A model generated the notes under the pieces. It made no database searches. It was not told where the DNA came from and saw only the letters and a list, made by a program, of their open reading frames with translations. The position numbers and the translations under genes were made by a program. Shown here piece after piece: positions 15,663 to 23,717 of a DNA stretch of 64,000 nt. The DNA comes from Streptomyces cupreus (GTDB lineage: Bacteria; Actinomycetota; Actinomycetes; Streptomycetales; Streptomycetaceae). How positions within the stretch are numbered: the first letter of the stretch is position 1; every line of letters begins with the position of its first letter. Location: positions 25,653 to 89,652 of the forward strand of contig NZ_JACMSF010000038.1 in assembly GCF_014257025.1 (NCBI RefSeq), read 5' to 3'.

Positions 15663-17666
15663 TCAGGTGGCCGGGGTCACCGGGCGCCGCCTCGGCGGAC
15701 CGGGGACCGGGCCGTGCGAGCGGGCCGGGAGCAGCCCACGGCGGGCGGCGCCGATGACGTACGGTCGGTCGGCCTCGGAACCGGCGGTATCGGTCCGACC
15801 GGCGTCGGACCACGCGGAGTCCATCCGGCCGGCGGAGCGACCGGTCGCGTGCGCGAGGACACCGAACCGGACGATCTCCGGGACCCGGAAGGTGGCCGAG
15901 CCGCCCGGCGGGGCGTCGGCGAGGACCAGGACATGCCGGTCCAGCAGCCGCCCCACGACCGACTGGGCGCTCCAGGTGTCGAGTTCGAGCACCTTCTTGA
16001 CCTGCTCGGTGTCGAAGGGCCCCGGGCCCGCCGCGGCGAGCAGGAACATCGACCTGCGCAGCCAGGGCGCGAGCCGGGCCAGGGCACTGTCCGCGCGGGC
16101 GAGCGCGTCGCAGGCCTCGTCCTGGAGTTCGGCGACCAGACGGTCGTCGTCGAGCAGTCCCGCGGCCAGATCGGTGAGCGTCCACATGGGCCGGGCCGCG
16201 TACAGCTCGCCCACCGCCCGCAGCATCAGCGGATGCCTGCCCATCCGGGTGACCATGTGCCGCAGCGCCGGGTGGTGCCCGGTGATGCGCTCCTCGCCGA
16301 CCAGCCGCTCGAAGAACGCGTCCGCGTCCTCGGCGCCGAGCGGCCCGAGCGTCAGGCGCCGGGCGCCGGGCAGTGACAGCCGGACCCGGGAGGTCACCAG
16401 GGTCAGGCAGGAGTCGCCGCCGGGCAGCAGCGCGAGCACCTGGTCGGGTCCTGCGGCGTCGTCGAGCAGCACGAGCAGTGAGCGTTCCCGGGCGGCGGCC
16501 CGGAAGAGCGCGGCGAGTCCCTCGGTGTCCTCGGGCTGGCGCTGGCGTCCGATGCCGAGCCCGTCCAGCAGCGACCGCAGCACGGCCTCCGGGGAGCGCG
16601 GCCGGTCGGATCCGTCGTGCAGGGACGCGTACAGCAGCCCGTCGGGGAACCGTTCGGCCATCGCGCGGGCGGCCCGCACGGCGAGCGCGGTCTTGCCCAC
16701 GCCCGCAGGGCCGAGCAGGGTGATCACATGGGGTCCGGGAGCGGCGAACGGCTCGCCGATCTTCGCCAGTTCGAGTTCCCGTCCCACGAAGTCCGGTGTC
16801 GACAGCGGCAGTTGATCCACGACCGGGGTGACGGACACCGGGGCCGCGGGACGCCGTACGGCCGCCTTCTCGGGCTTCGCGGCAAGCGGCAGGACCTCGC
16901 GCAGTATGTCCTGCTGGAGCCCCCGCACCCGCTCGGACGGCTCGATGCCCAGTTCGTCGACGAGCCGGTGGCGCAGCCGCAGATAGGCGTCTAGGGCCGT
17001 GCTGCGCTGTCCCGACCGGTGGGCGGCGATCATCAACTGGGCGGTGAACCGCTCGTCCAGCGGGTGGTCCACGGTGAGCCGGCGCAGCTCCGCCACCAGC
17101 GCCTGGTGGCGGCCGAGTTGGAGGTCGGCCTCGATCCGCAGCTCCAGGGCGCTGAGCCGGGCCTCGCCGATCTGCGCGATCCGCGCGGTGAGCAGCGGAC
17201 CGGCCTCAAGACCGGCGAACGGCTCCCCGCGCCACAGCGCGAGTCCCTCACGCAGCAGCCGGGCGGCGTCCTCGGGCGCCCCGGAGGCGAGCGCGGCACG
17301 GGCGCGGGTCGCCCGCTGCTCGAACTCCCACAGATCCAGCTCCCCCGCACGCGCGGTGAGCCGGTATCCGCCGGGCCCGGTCTCCAGGCGCTCCCCGGCG
17401 GCGTCGATGCTGCCCTTGAGGGCCTGGCGCAGTTGGTAGATGTACGTCTGCACGGTCTTGCGGGCCAGCCGCGGCGGCTCCTCGTCCCACAGCTCCTCGA
17501 CGAGGGCCTGCGTGGACACCAGATGGTTGGCGTCCAGCAGCAGTACGGCCATGGCCCGCCGCGCCATCGGCGCGGTCAGGGTGCGGCGCTCGCCGCCCAC
17601 GTGGATCTCCAGCGGGCCGAGCACCTTGATGCGCAGCTCGGGCAGGCCGGTGGCGGTTGCGGTCAT
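15663..17666 (-). CDS. SARP-family transcriptional activator with NB-ARC ATPase domain
   Basis: This 667-residue AfsR/RedD-like pathway activator has an OmpR-type winged helix (about residues 10-90: LGPLEIHVGGE to YIYQLRQAL), a bacterial transcriptional activator domain (about 97-240, with LDLWEFEQ and LWRGEPFAGLE) and an NB-ARC region with Walker A GPAGVGKTAL (about 325) and Walker B-like LLVLLDDAAG. No C-terminal TPR block is evident. SARPs bind direct repeats near the -35 box of cluster genes. ATG 17666 overlaps the stop of the preceding 68-residue ORF (ATGA), with GGAGGA inside that ORF. It is the probable direct activator of the minus-strand genes below 15500. Confidence 0.94.
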   Translation of the reverse strand: MTATATGLPELRIKVLGPLEIHVGGERRTLTAPMARRAMAVLLLDANHLVSTQALVEELWDEEPPRLARKTVQTYIYQLRQALKGSIDAAGERLETGPGGYRLTARAGELDLWEFEQRATRARAALASGAPEDAARLLREGLALWRGEPFAGLEAGPLLTARIAQIGEARLSALELRIEADLQLGRHQALVAELRRLTVDHPLDERFTAQLMIAAHRSGQRSTALDAYLRLRHRLVDELGIEPSERVRGLQQDILREVLPLAAKPEKAAVRRPAAPVSVTPVVDQLPLSTPDFVGRELELAKIGEPFAAPGPHVITLLGPAGVGKTALAVRAARAMAERFPDGLLYASLHDGSDRPRSPEAVLRSLLDGLGIGRQRQPEDTEGLAALFRAAARERSLLVLLDDAAGPDQVLALLPGGDSCLTLVTSRVRLSLPGARRLTLGPLGAEDADAFFERLVGEERITGHHPALRHMVTRMGRHPLMLRAVGELYAARPMWTLTDLAAGLLDDDRLVAELQDEACDALARADSALARLAPWLRRSMFLLAAAGPGPFDTEQVKKVLELDTWSAQSVVGRLLDRHVLVLADAPPGGSATFRVPEIVRFGVLAHATGRSAGRMDSAWSDAGRTDTAGSEADRPYVIGAARRGLLPARSHGPVPGPPRRRPVTPAT

Positions 17667-17869
17667 GTCTTCCTCCTCCGGCCCCGGTCCCTGCCCCGGT
17701 CCCGTACGGCCGGGTGCGGTGCCGTGTTCTGGTGGGTCACCGTCCTGGCCGAGACCAGGCGGCCGGGGCAGGACGACTCCGGCTCAAGTCCGCCGGGCAG
17801 CAGCAGGCCGAGGAAGTGCTCGACGGTTCCGTAGCGCGCCGTCGGGGCGGCGCCGGTGTCCGCGCTCAT
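17663..17869 (-). CDS. Small coupled ORF between AraC and SARP genes, unknown function
   Basis: This is a 68-residue reading frame whose ATG overlaps the AraC gene stop (ATGA at 17866-17869) and whose TGA overlaps the SARP ATG (ATGA at 17663-17666). About 90 percent of its third codon positions are G or C, as in the surrounding real genes. The N-terminal half has a plausible helix (YGTVEHFLGLLLPGG); the C-terminus is very basic (RDRGRDRGRRRKT), as in nucleic-acid-binding tails. I do not recognise a family. Its double overlap makes expression almost certain; whether the peptide matters or the ORF only couples translation of the two regulators is open. Confidence 0.6.
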   Translation of the reverse strand: MSADTGAAPTARYGTVEHFLGLLLPGGLEPESSCPGRLVSARTVTHQNTAPHPAVRDRGRDRGRRRKT

Positions 17870-18855
17870 CGCCGGGCTCCGGCGTTCGCGGGGTCGGTGT
17901 CCAGGTGGTGGTCCATGGCGCGGCGCTCCTTCCGGAACTCGCTGGGCGTGACCCCGTAGCGGCCGCGGAACAGGCGGCTGAAGTGGGACGCCCCGTACAG
18001 ACCGGCCCGCTCGCCGATCAGCGCGACGGGCAGGTGGTCGAGGGTGGGGTCGGCCAGTTCCGACCGGCAGCGGGCGAGCCGCTCGTCGCGGATCCAGCGG
18101 GCCGGGCTGACGCCGAACTCCTGGAAGATCTTCTGGAGATAGCGCAGCGAGATGTTGTGCCGGCGGGCCACCTCGATGGGGCTCAGGCTCGGCTCGGCGA
18201 GGTGCTCGCGCACATGGGCCTGGATCCTGAGCATCAGCGCCTGGCGGGCGATCTCGCTGTCGGGCGCGACCTCGCGCATCCGCTCGGCGAACAGGACCGC
18301 GGTGAGCCCGGCGACGGAGCCGCCGAGCAGATCGACGGCCGTCTCGACCTCCTCGCCGTGCCGGTCCAGGCCTTCGAGCAGGCTGCTCAGCAGGGCGGCC
18401 GCCCCCTGGTCGCCGCTCCAGGCGCGGGCGGTCAGACGCTGGGTGTCGGCTGCGGTGAGCCCGACCAGGGAGTGGGTCACCATGACGTCGACCATCCGGA
18501 ACTGCTCCGGCATGATCACCTTGAACGGGCGCCCGGTGTCGAAGGAGATCAGCTGCGGCGACCGTACGACGCCGTGCCGGCCGTCCTGGAACACCCAGAC
18601 CTCGCCGTGCAGCGGCCGGCACATCCTGAGCCGCGACCGGCCACCGTCCCCGATCAGCCGCCCGGGACGGACGAGTTCCCGAGGCCCTCCCTGGACGAGC
18701 GACACGGTCACCTCGCCGAAGCGATGGCGGGCCGTGGTCCCTTCGAGGATCTCCTCGTGGCTCTTGACGATCTGCAGGCCACCGCGCTCCGCGGGCGGCG
18801 GATCGGCAGCGCATCTGCGCAGCTGCCGGGGCTTCACCTCACTGACACGTTGCAT
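17866..18855 (-). CDS. AraC-family transcriptional regulator
   Basis: This 329-residue protein has an AraC_binding_2-like N-terminal part (about residues 40-200, with GLQIVKSHEEI and VWVFQDGRHGV) and two C-terminal AraC helix-turn-helix motifs (about 225-320: SLRYLQKIFQEFGVSPARWIRDERL and GASHFSRLFRGRYGVTPSEFRKER). ATG 18855 is preceded by AGGGGG. It heads a coupled operon with a 68-residue ORF and the SARP gene. A palindrome shared with the butyrolactone receptor/synthase promoter lies about 50 bases upstream. By analogy with the A-factor cascade it should be repressed by the ArpA-like receptor and in turn drive the SARP, which is inference from layout. Confidence 0.92.
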   Translation of the reverse strand: MQRVSEVKPRQLRRCAADPPPAERGGLQIVKSHEEILEGTTARHRFGEVTVSLVQGGPRELVRPGRLIGDGGRSRLRMCRPLHGEVWVFQDGRHGVVRSPQLISFDTGRPFKVIMPEQFRMVDVMVTHSLVGLTAADTQRLTARAWSGDQGAAALLSSLLEGLDRHGEEVETAVDLLGGSVAGLTAVLFAERMREVAPDSEIARQALMLRIQAHVREHLAEPSLSPIEVARRHNISLRYLQKIFQEFGVSPARWIRDERLARCRSELADPTLDHLPVALIGERAGLYGASHFSRLFRGRYGVTPSEFRKERRAMDHHLDTDPANAGARR

Positions 18856-18905
18856 CGCGTACCCCCTGTTCCGATGTCGGAGCTCTCGATGAAGCACCAC
18901 CAGAG

Positions 18906-18930
18906 AAACATACCCGCATGCGGGTTTTCC
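18906..18930. promoter_or_regulatory. ARE-like palindrome upstream of the AraC-SARP operon
   Basis: A perfect 14-bp palindrome, ACCCGCATGCGGGT (18912-18925), lies inside the longer element. It shares 17 identical bases (AAACATACCCGCATGCG) with the site at 22097 in front of the receptor/synthase pair. On the minus strand TATGTT (18912-18907) is a plausible -10 box, so bound receptor would block RNA polymerase. Butyrolactone receptors bind 20-26 bp AREs of this kind with AT-rich flanks and GC-rich centres. Confidence 0.7.
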
Positions 18931-18973
18931 ACTTGGATCGAGAGTTTCGATGGATACGAAGAGGGCGCGCCGA

Positions 18974-19003
18974 TGAGGCCGGGCCGCTCTCAGCCCGGCC
19001 TCA
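18974..19003. terminator. Hairpin terminator downstream of the DAHP synthase gene
   Basis: A perfect 11-bp inverted repeat (TGAGGCCGGGC and its complement) encloses an 8-base loop. It lies 30 bases past the stop of the minus-strand DAHP synthase gene and before the AraC promoter. There is no T-tract, which is common for Streptomyces terminators. Confidence 0.65.
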
Positions 19004-19032
19004 CGTCCCGGAATTCAGTGCGAGTGCGCTGG

Positions 19033-20421
19033 TCAGGCCGCCTGTGCGATACGCGGGCGGGCGGGAGCCAGAGCGGCTCGGTCGGCGTACAACTCCGCGA
19101 CCTGGAAGGCGAGATCGAGCGCCTGGTAGCGATTGAGCCGGGGGTCGCAGGCGGTCTGGTAGCGCCGGTGCAGGTCCGTCAGACCGATCGGATGACCGCC
19201 CCCCACGCACTCGGTGACGTCGTCGCCGGTGAGCTCGATGTGGATGCCGCCGGGGTGGGTGCCGAGCTCGCGGTGCGCCTCGAAGAAGCCGGTCACCTCG
19301 TCGAGCACGTCGTCGAAGCGACGGGTCTTGTGACCGCTGGCCGCCGAGAAGGTGTTGCCGTGCATCGGGTCACAGATCCAGGCGACCGGAGCCTGCGCCT
19401 CCGCCACCACCTCGACGAGCGAGGGCAGCACGTCACGGACCTTGTCGCGGCCCATGCGCGTGATGAACGACAGGCGGCCCGGCTCGCGTTCGGGGTCGAG
19501 CCGGTCGATGAGCGCGAGCACCTCGTCCCGCGAGGCCGACGGACCGAGCTTCACGGCGACGGGGTTGCGGACGGCGGCGGCGAACTCCACGTGGGCGTGG
19601 TCGAGTTGGCGGGTGCGCTCACCGATCCAGACCATGTGCCCGGAGACGTCGTAGGCGTACCCCGTGCGGGAGTCGGTACGGGTGAGGGCGGCCTCGTAGT
19701 CGAGCAGGAGCGCCTCGTGGCTGGAGTAGAACTCCGCGAGGTGGAACTCGCCGGGGTCCGCGCCACAGGCGGCGAGGAAGGTCAGGGCGCGGTCGATGTC
19801 CCGGGCGAGGGCCTCGTAACGGGCGCCGATGGGGGAGTTGTTGACGAAGTCACGGTTCCACTCGTGGACCTGGCGCAGATCGCCGTAGCCGCCGGTGACG
19901 AAGGCGCGGATGAGGTTCAGGGTGGAGGCGGAGGCGTGGTACATGCGTTTGAGGCGTTCCGGGTCGGGCCGGCGGGCCTCCTCGGTGAACTCCTGTCCGT
20001 TGACGGCGTCGCCGCGGTAGACGGGCAGGGTGATCTCGCCGCGGACCTCGACCGGCTGGGAGCGCGGCTTGGAGTACTGGCCGGCGATCCTGCCGATCTT
20101 CACGACCGGTACGGAGGTGGCGTAGGTCAGTACGGCGGCCATCTGGAGCAGGGTCTTGACCTTGTCCCGGACCTGGTCGGCGGTGATCCCGTCGAAGGTC
20201 TCGGCGCAGTCGCCGCCCTGGAGCAGGAAGGCCTCGCCCTTGGCCACCCGGGCGATGCGCTCGCGCAGTTGGTCGCATTCCCCGGCGAACACCAGCGGCG
20301 GGTAGGACGCCAGCTCTTCGAGCACGCCCTTGAGGGCGTCCGGGTCGGGCCAGTCGGGCTGCTGGGCGGCCGGAAGCAGGCGCCAGGAATCCACATCCGT
20401 GATGCGCTGATCAGCATTCAT
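19033..20421 (-). CDS. Class II 3-deoxy-D-arabino-heptulosonate 7-phosphate (DAHP) synthase
   Basis: This 462-residue plant-type enzyme condenses phosphoenolpyruvate and erythrose 4-phosphate, the entry step to chorismate. Family motifs are FLLQGGDCAETF (metal-ligand Cys), VKIGRIAGQYSKPRS, EWNRDFVN, WICDPMHGNTF (His) and HIELTGDDVTECVGGGHP (Glu). ATG 20421 is chosen; the 51-codon upstream extension of the frame is non-coding in character. A second copy beside an anthranilate-utilising cluster is the usual way to raise chorismate supply, so I assign it to the cluster rather than to primary metabolism. Allosteric behaviour cannot be judged. Confidence 0.93.
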   Translation of the reverse strand: MNADQRITDVDSWRLLPAAQQPDWPDPDALKGVLEELASYPPLVFAGECDQLRERIARVAKGEAFLLQGGDCAETFDGITADQVRDKVKTLLQMAAVLTYATSVPVVKIGRIAGQYSKPRSQPVEVRGEITLPVYRGDAVNGQEFTEEARRPDPERLKRMYHASASTLNLIRAFVTGGYGDLRQVHEWNRDFVNNSPIGARYEALARDIDRALTFLAACGADPGEFHLAEFYSSHEALLLDYEAALTRTDSRTGYAYDVSGHMVWIGERTRQLDHAHVEFAAAVRNPVAVKLGPSASRDEVLALIDRLDPEREPGRLSFITRMGRDKVRDVLPSLVEVVAEAQAPVAWICDPMHGNTFSAASGHKTRRFDDVLDEVTGFFEAHRELGTHPGGIHIELTGDDVTECVGGGHPIGLTDLHRRYQTACDPRLNRYQALDLAFQVAELYADRAALAPARPRIAQAA

Positions 20422-20970
20422 GTCGGGCTGAGCCTCACTCTTGTCCGGGGAAGGGTGTCGGTCGGGCGTCCGGGGAAGGGCCGGTGCGATGCCCTGCGGG
20501 CGCGGGTCCTGGGGTACGGAGCGGCCCTCCCACCGCCGGGGCGCTCCTCGCCGGGGGATGTACGAGGAGGGCACCGGTCGACGGGAGGGCCGCGACTCGG
20601 GGGGCGAGCGACATCCGGCCCGCCTACGGCCCCGGACTCACCGCGATGCCCCGACTCTACGAACGCCCCCACCCCCGTGGTTGCCGCACCGCGCACCGTC
20701 CCTTGCCGAAACACGCGTGAGCGGACGCAAACGCCGGAATTTCACATTCCAGGGCGCCGGAATAGATCATTCCGAGTGGAGGGGTCGGGAAACGGGGTAC
20801 CGAGGGACTTCTTTCAGCCACGAAGGAATACGGAAGGAGAAATTCGGAATGACTTCTTCCGGGGGCCGGAACACCAAGGGCGGCTCCGGAACAACCAGAG
20901 CCGCCATGGCCGCCGCACTGGCGCAGCCGCGGGCGGTCGTACCGCCGAACCGCGCACGGACAAGCCCTTA
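20422..20970. promoter_or_regulatory. Intergenic region with two GGAAT-N5-ATTCC dyads
   Basis: This 549-base gap lies upstream of the DAHP synthase gene and past the truncated LysR gene. Two identical dyads, GGAAT-N5-ATTCC, lie at 20736-20750 and 20759-20773, spaced 23 bp (about two helical turns); a weaker third (GGAAT-N5-CTTCC) is at 20846. These look like tandem operator half-site pairs. A good ribosome-binding site (GGAAGGAGA) followed by ATG at 20849 starts a plus-strand frame that soon runs antisense to the LysR remnant, and I do not call it. No other gene is visible. Confidence 0.5.
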
Positions 20971-21306
20971 CTACCGAACCCGCGCCCCACTTCTGGCAGG
21001 TTCGCGCACACCCGCCCCCCGCCCCCGGCGCACAGGCGCCGTGCACACCGGCTGCGTAGCCACCGCCCGCCGCCCCGCCTCCGCCGCGTCGATGATGATC
21101 CGGGCGTACGGCAGCAGCCTCAACCCCGCCTCGGTCAGCTTCAGTTGGCGGTGGCTCCGATCGAACAGCGCGGCCCCGACAGACTCCTCAAGGTTCTGGA
21201 TCTGCGCCGTCACCGTGGACTGCGCGTAGTTGAGGTTCCGCGCCGCACGAGTCACGCTCAACTCGGCCGCCACCTCACGAAATGCCCGTAGCTGCTGGAT
21301 CTGCAT
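20971..21306 (-). CDS. LysR-type regulator reduced to its DNA-binding domain (truncated)
   Basis: This 111-residue protein is a clear LysR winged-helix N-terminus: MQIQQLRAFREVAAELSVTR, NYAQSTVTAQIQNLEESVGA and FDRSHRQLKLTEAG. After about residue 75 the similarity stops in a basic, low-complexity tail (RRGRGAGVREPARSG) and a TAG. The whole effector-binding domain (about 200 residues) is missing. AGGGAG precedes ATG 21306. It may be a decayed gene or a stand-alone DNA-binding protein. It lies between the TetR receptor gene and the DAHP synthase, both also on the minus strand. Confidence 0.7.
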   Translation of the reverse strand: MQIQQLRAFREVAAELSVTRAARNLNYAQSTVTAQIQNLEESVGAALFDRSHRQLKLTEAGLRLLPYARIIIDAAEAGRRAVATQPVCTAPVRRGRGAGVREPARSGARVR

Positions 21307-21354
21307 GTGCCGCTCCCTTCGGGCGGCCCCCACGAGGGCCGCCCAGAACCGCTC

Positions 21355-22020
21355 TCAGACGGAGCTGTGAGCCGCGGACCCACGGGTCAGCCGCTTCCCG
21401 CGCTCCGCGGTGATGTCGAGCCGGGCGTACACCTCGGGCATGGCCAGCGTGCGGGCCATCAGGTCGTAGAGAACGGCGATCCGCTCCTCCACATCGGCCC
21501 GGTTCGTCATGATCTCCGACAGCAACTGCACGCCGGTGAACGCTCCCACCGCCGCCTCGGACACCGTGTCGACATCGATGCCCGGCACCAACTCCCCCAG
21601 CTCCTGGGCCTCCCCGAGCAGCCGGGTGCTGACCTCGATCCAGGCCTGGTAGGGCACCTTGCGGTCGATGACGTCATGCCCCTGGTCCACCGCGAGACGA
21701 ATGCTGCCCTGGAGCATCCGGTCGAAGGTGAGCCGGTGCGCCACGAGCAGCGTCACGTCCACCCACTCCTGGATCTTCGGTGCCCCCGGCTCCTGCGGCG
21801 GCGCGAAGTAGCGGAACTGGTCCGCCACCTGCTCGTCCAGCACCGCCTGCGCCAGCTCGGCCTTGGAGGTGAAGTGGAAGTAGAAGGCCCCCTTCGTCAC
21901 ACCGCACCTCTGGTAGACGTCCGAGATCCTCGTGGCGGAGTAGCCGCACTCCGCGAAGACCTCGCCCGCCGCTTCGAGAATCGCCTGACGTGTCCTGATG
22001 GCTCGATCCTGCTGCGCCAC
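21355..22020 (-). CDS. ArpA-like gamma-butyrolactone receptor, TetR family
   Basis: This 221-residue TetR regulator has the helix-turn-helix in the first 60 residues (RTRQAILEAAGEVFAECGY, SDVYQRCGVTKGAFYFHF). The rest matches the butyrolactone-receptor pattern (WVDVTLLVAHRLTFDRMLQGSIRLAVDQ). GTG 22020 is chosen because GGAAGG precedes it and the family starts close to this point; the 27-codon upstream extension overlaps the promoter. It is divergent from an afsA-type synthase gene with a shared palindrome between them. Such receptors repress their own gene, the synthase and downstream activators until the signal binds. Ligand type (A-factor, VB or IM-2 form) is unknown. Confidence 0.93.
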   Translation of the reverse strand: MAQQDRAIRTRQAILEAAGEVFAECGYSATRISDVYQRCGVTKGAFYFHFTSKAELAQAVLDEQVADQFRYFAPPQEPGAPKIQEWVDVTLLVAHRLTFDRMLQGSIRLAVDQGHDVIDRKVPYQAWIEVSTRLLGEAQELGELVPGIDVDTVSEAAVGAFTGVQLLSEIMTNRADVEERIAVLYDLMARTLAMPEVYARLDITAERGKRLTRGSAAHSSV

Positions 22021-22090
22021 TGGGCCCCCTTCCTTCGTCGTTGTTGATGATGAACACACGCGGGCTCGTATGCGGAACCACCCGCTCTCA

Positions 22091-22120
22091 TTGAAAAACA
22101 TACCCGCATGCGCGTATCTT
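22091..22120 (+). promoter_or_regulatory. afsA promoter with ARE-like palindrome in its spacer
   Basis: TTGAAA (22091-22096) and TATCTT (22115-22120) form a -35/-10 pair with an 18-base spacer on the plus strand. The spacer contains ATACCCGCATGCGCGTAT (22100-22117), an 18-bp palindrome with one mismatched pair. The element shares 17 bases with the site before the AraC gene (18906). A bound receptor would cover the promoter directly. A transcript starting near 22127 rules out ATG 22108 and supports the afsA start at 22180. Confidence 0.7.
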
Positions 22121-22179
22121 ACCGGCGGGGTTGGAACCAGTCACCCGTCATGCACCTTCTCGTTCCAGAAGGAAGAGCA

Positions 22180-23220
22180 ATGACCACCAACATTGGTATT
22201 CACAGGGGCCGACGCCGCCACGGGGGGATAAGGAAGACGGTGTTCCCGGCCATGCCGGTCGCACCGGTCAGGCCGTTCATCCTGCCGCCCACGGCGTCGG
22301 TCGACACCAGGCTCGTACATCGCACGCACCGAAAGGACGTGCTGCCGACCGGCATCACCAAGCTCGACGACGGTCACTACACCGTCTCCACGCAATGGCC
22401 CGCCGACCACCGCCGTTTCACGGACGAACAGGGCAACTTCCTGCCCTCACTGGTCATCGAGAGCATCCGTCAGGCCGTGATCCTGGTCGCGCACGACGGC
22501 CTCGGCGTACCGCTCGGGCACCAGTTCCTGGTGTCGTCCGCGCACCACCGCGTGGACCCGAGCCGGCTGCTCGCACCCGACGCGCCGGCCCGGCTCGACC
22601 TCGATGTCTCCATCCACGACCTCAAGCACCGCCGAGGAATCCCGTCCTCGCTCCAGGCCCGGGTGGTCCTGCGGGTGGACGGCGAGATCATCGGCACCGG
22701 CGGCGGCGACTGCTCCGTCATGACCTCCGAGGTCTACCGCCGACTGCGCCGCGGCCGTACCGACACCGCCTGGTCCGCCGCGCTCACCGCGCCGCTGCCC
22801 GCACCCGTGCCCGCGCACTCCGTCGGCCGGACCCACGACTGCGACGTGGCCCTGGCCCCCGGGGACGAACCCGGCCACTGGCTGCTGCGGGCCGATGTGT
22901 CGAACGAGCTGATGTTCGACCACCCGAACGACCATATGCCCGCGATGGTCCTCCTCGACGCCGCCCAGCAGGCCGCGCACTCCGTCTTCGGACCGCGCCC
23001 CTTCCGGCCGTCGTCCTGCGAGGTCTTCTGCTCCCGCTACGTCGAGTTCGACTCGCCCTGCACCGTCCGCGCCGACCTGCGCGACGACGGCGACCGCGGC
23101 TGTGTCCTGTCCGTGACCGGACACCAGGACGGCGAGCAGGTCTTCGAGATCCTGTTCCGCGAACTGCCCTCCGCGCGCCAGGCCACAACGGCCCGGTCCC
23201 GCCGGAGCCGCGAGATCTAG
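22180..23220 (+). CDS. AfsA-type gamma-butyrolactone biosynthesis protein
   Basis: This 346-residue protein has the two AfsA hotdog-like repeats of the family (about residues 55-190 and 220-335). The first carries TRLVHRTHRKDVLPTG and ESIRQAVILVAHDGLGVP; the second HDCDVALAP and DHPNDHMPAMVLLDAAQQAA. AfsA joins a beta-ketoacyl group from ACP with dihydroxyacetone phosphate, the first committed step to A-factor-like signals. AGAAGGA precedes ATG 22180; earlier in-frame ATGs at 22108 and 22150 lie in or near the promoter. It is divergent from the receptor gene, the standard arrangement. The gene shows that the strain makes its own signal for this cluster. Confidence 0.94.
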   Translation: MTTNIGIHRGRRRHGGIRKTVFPAMPVAPVRPFILPPTASVDTRLVHRTHRKDVLPTGITKLDDGHYTVSTQWPADHRRFTDEQGNFLPSLVIESIRQAVILVAHDGLGVPLGHQFLVSSAHHRVDPSRLLAPDAPARLDLDVSIHDLKHRRGIPSSLQARVVLRVDGEIIGTGGGDCSVMTSEVYRRLRRGRTDTAWSAALTAPLPAPVPAHSVGRTHDCDVALAPGDEPGHWLLRADVSNELMFDHPNDHMPAMVLLDAAQQAAHSVFGPRPFRPSSCEVFCSRYVEFDSPCTVRADLRDDGDRGCVLSVTGHQDGEQVFEILFRELPSARQATTARSRRSREI

Positions 23221-23717
23221 TACGCGCACAGTCGGCACCTTCTCCCGCACCGCGCCGGATCCTCACCGGCCGCACGGCCCACTACCGGGCACCGCCCTTG
23301 CGACGATCCGCTACCGACACCCAGGCGCTCGCGCCGCCCCAGCCGCACATCCGCACCCCGGCATGTGTGGCGTCCGCGGCCCTCGCGCGCCGGGTCCTCC
23401 TCCGCGTGACCTCGCCGGCATCCGCCCATCCACCCTCACCGCCCTTCACCACTCATCCCTCATCCATCGACCGACCCGGCCCCATCAAGCGGGCCTTCGC
23501 TCACCCGCCCGAACCCGTGGGCCGCCGTTGCGCGGCCCGGGTGGGCGGGACCCCCGGCCCCGGCCGGGCACCGCACCTCGTTCCGTCTCAGTTCAGGAGC
23601 ACGTCTCCCATGACCCGCACCGACGGAGTCCGCACGGCACGACCTGCCCCGGCGCCCTCTCCGCTTCTCCACCCGCACCGCTCACCCGTGGGCCACCGCC
23701 GTTGCGTCCCACCGTCC
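23221..23717. other. Intergenic stretch without a recognisable gene
   Basis: About 500 bases between the ends of two convergent genes (afsA-type and SDR). An ATG at 23611 with a distant GGAG opens a frame that runs antisense through the SDR gene and has no recognisable product. GC-rich dyads occur (around 23550) but none is a clear terminator. I see no gene. Confidence 0.5.

Noticed and set aside
20849..21229. Plus-strand ORF with a good ribosome-binding site
   Set aside because: After the start signal it shows no recognisable protein features and runs antisense through the LysR domain; reported only as a possible deletion joint.
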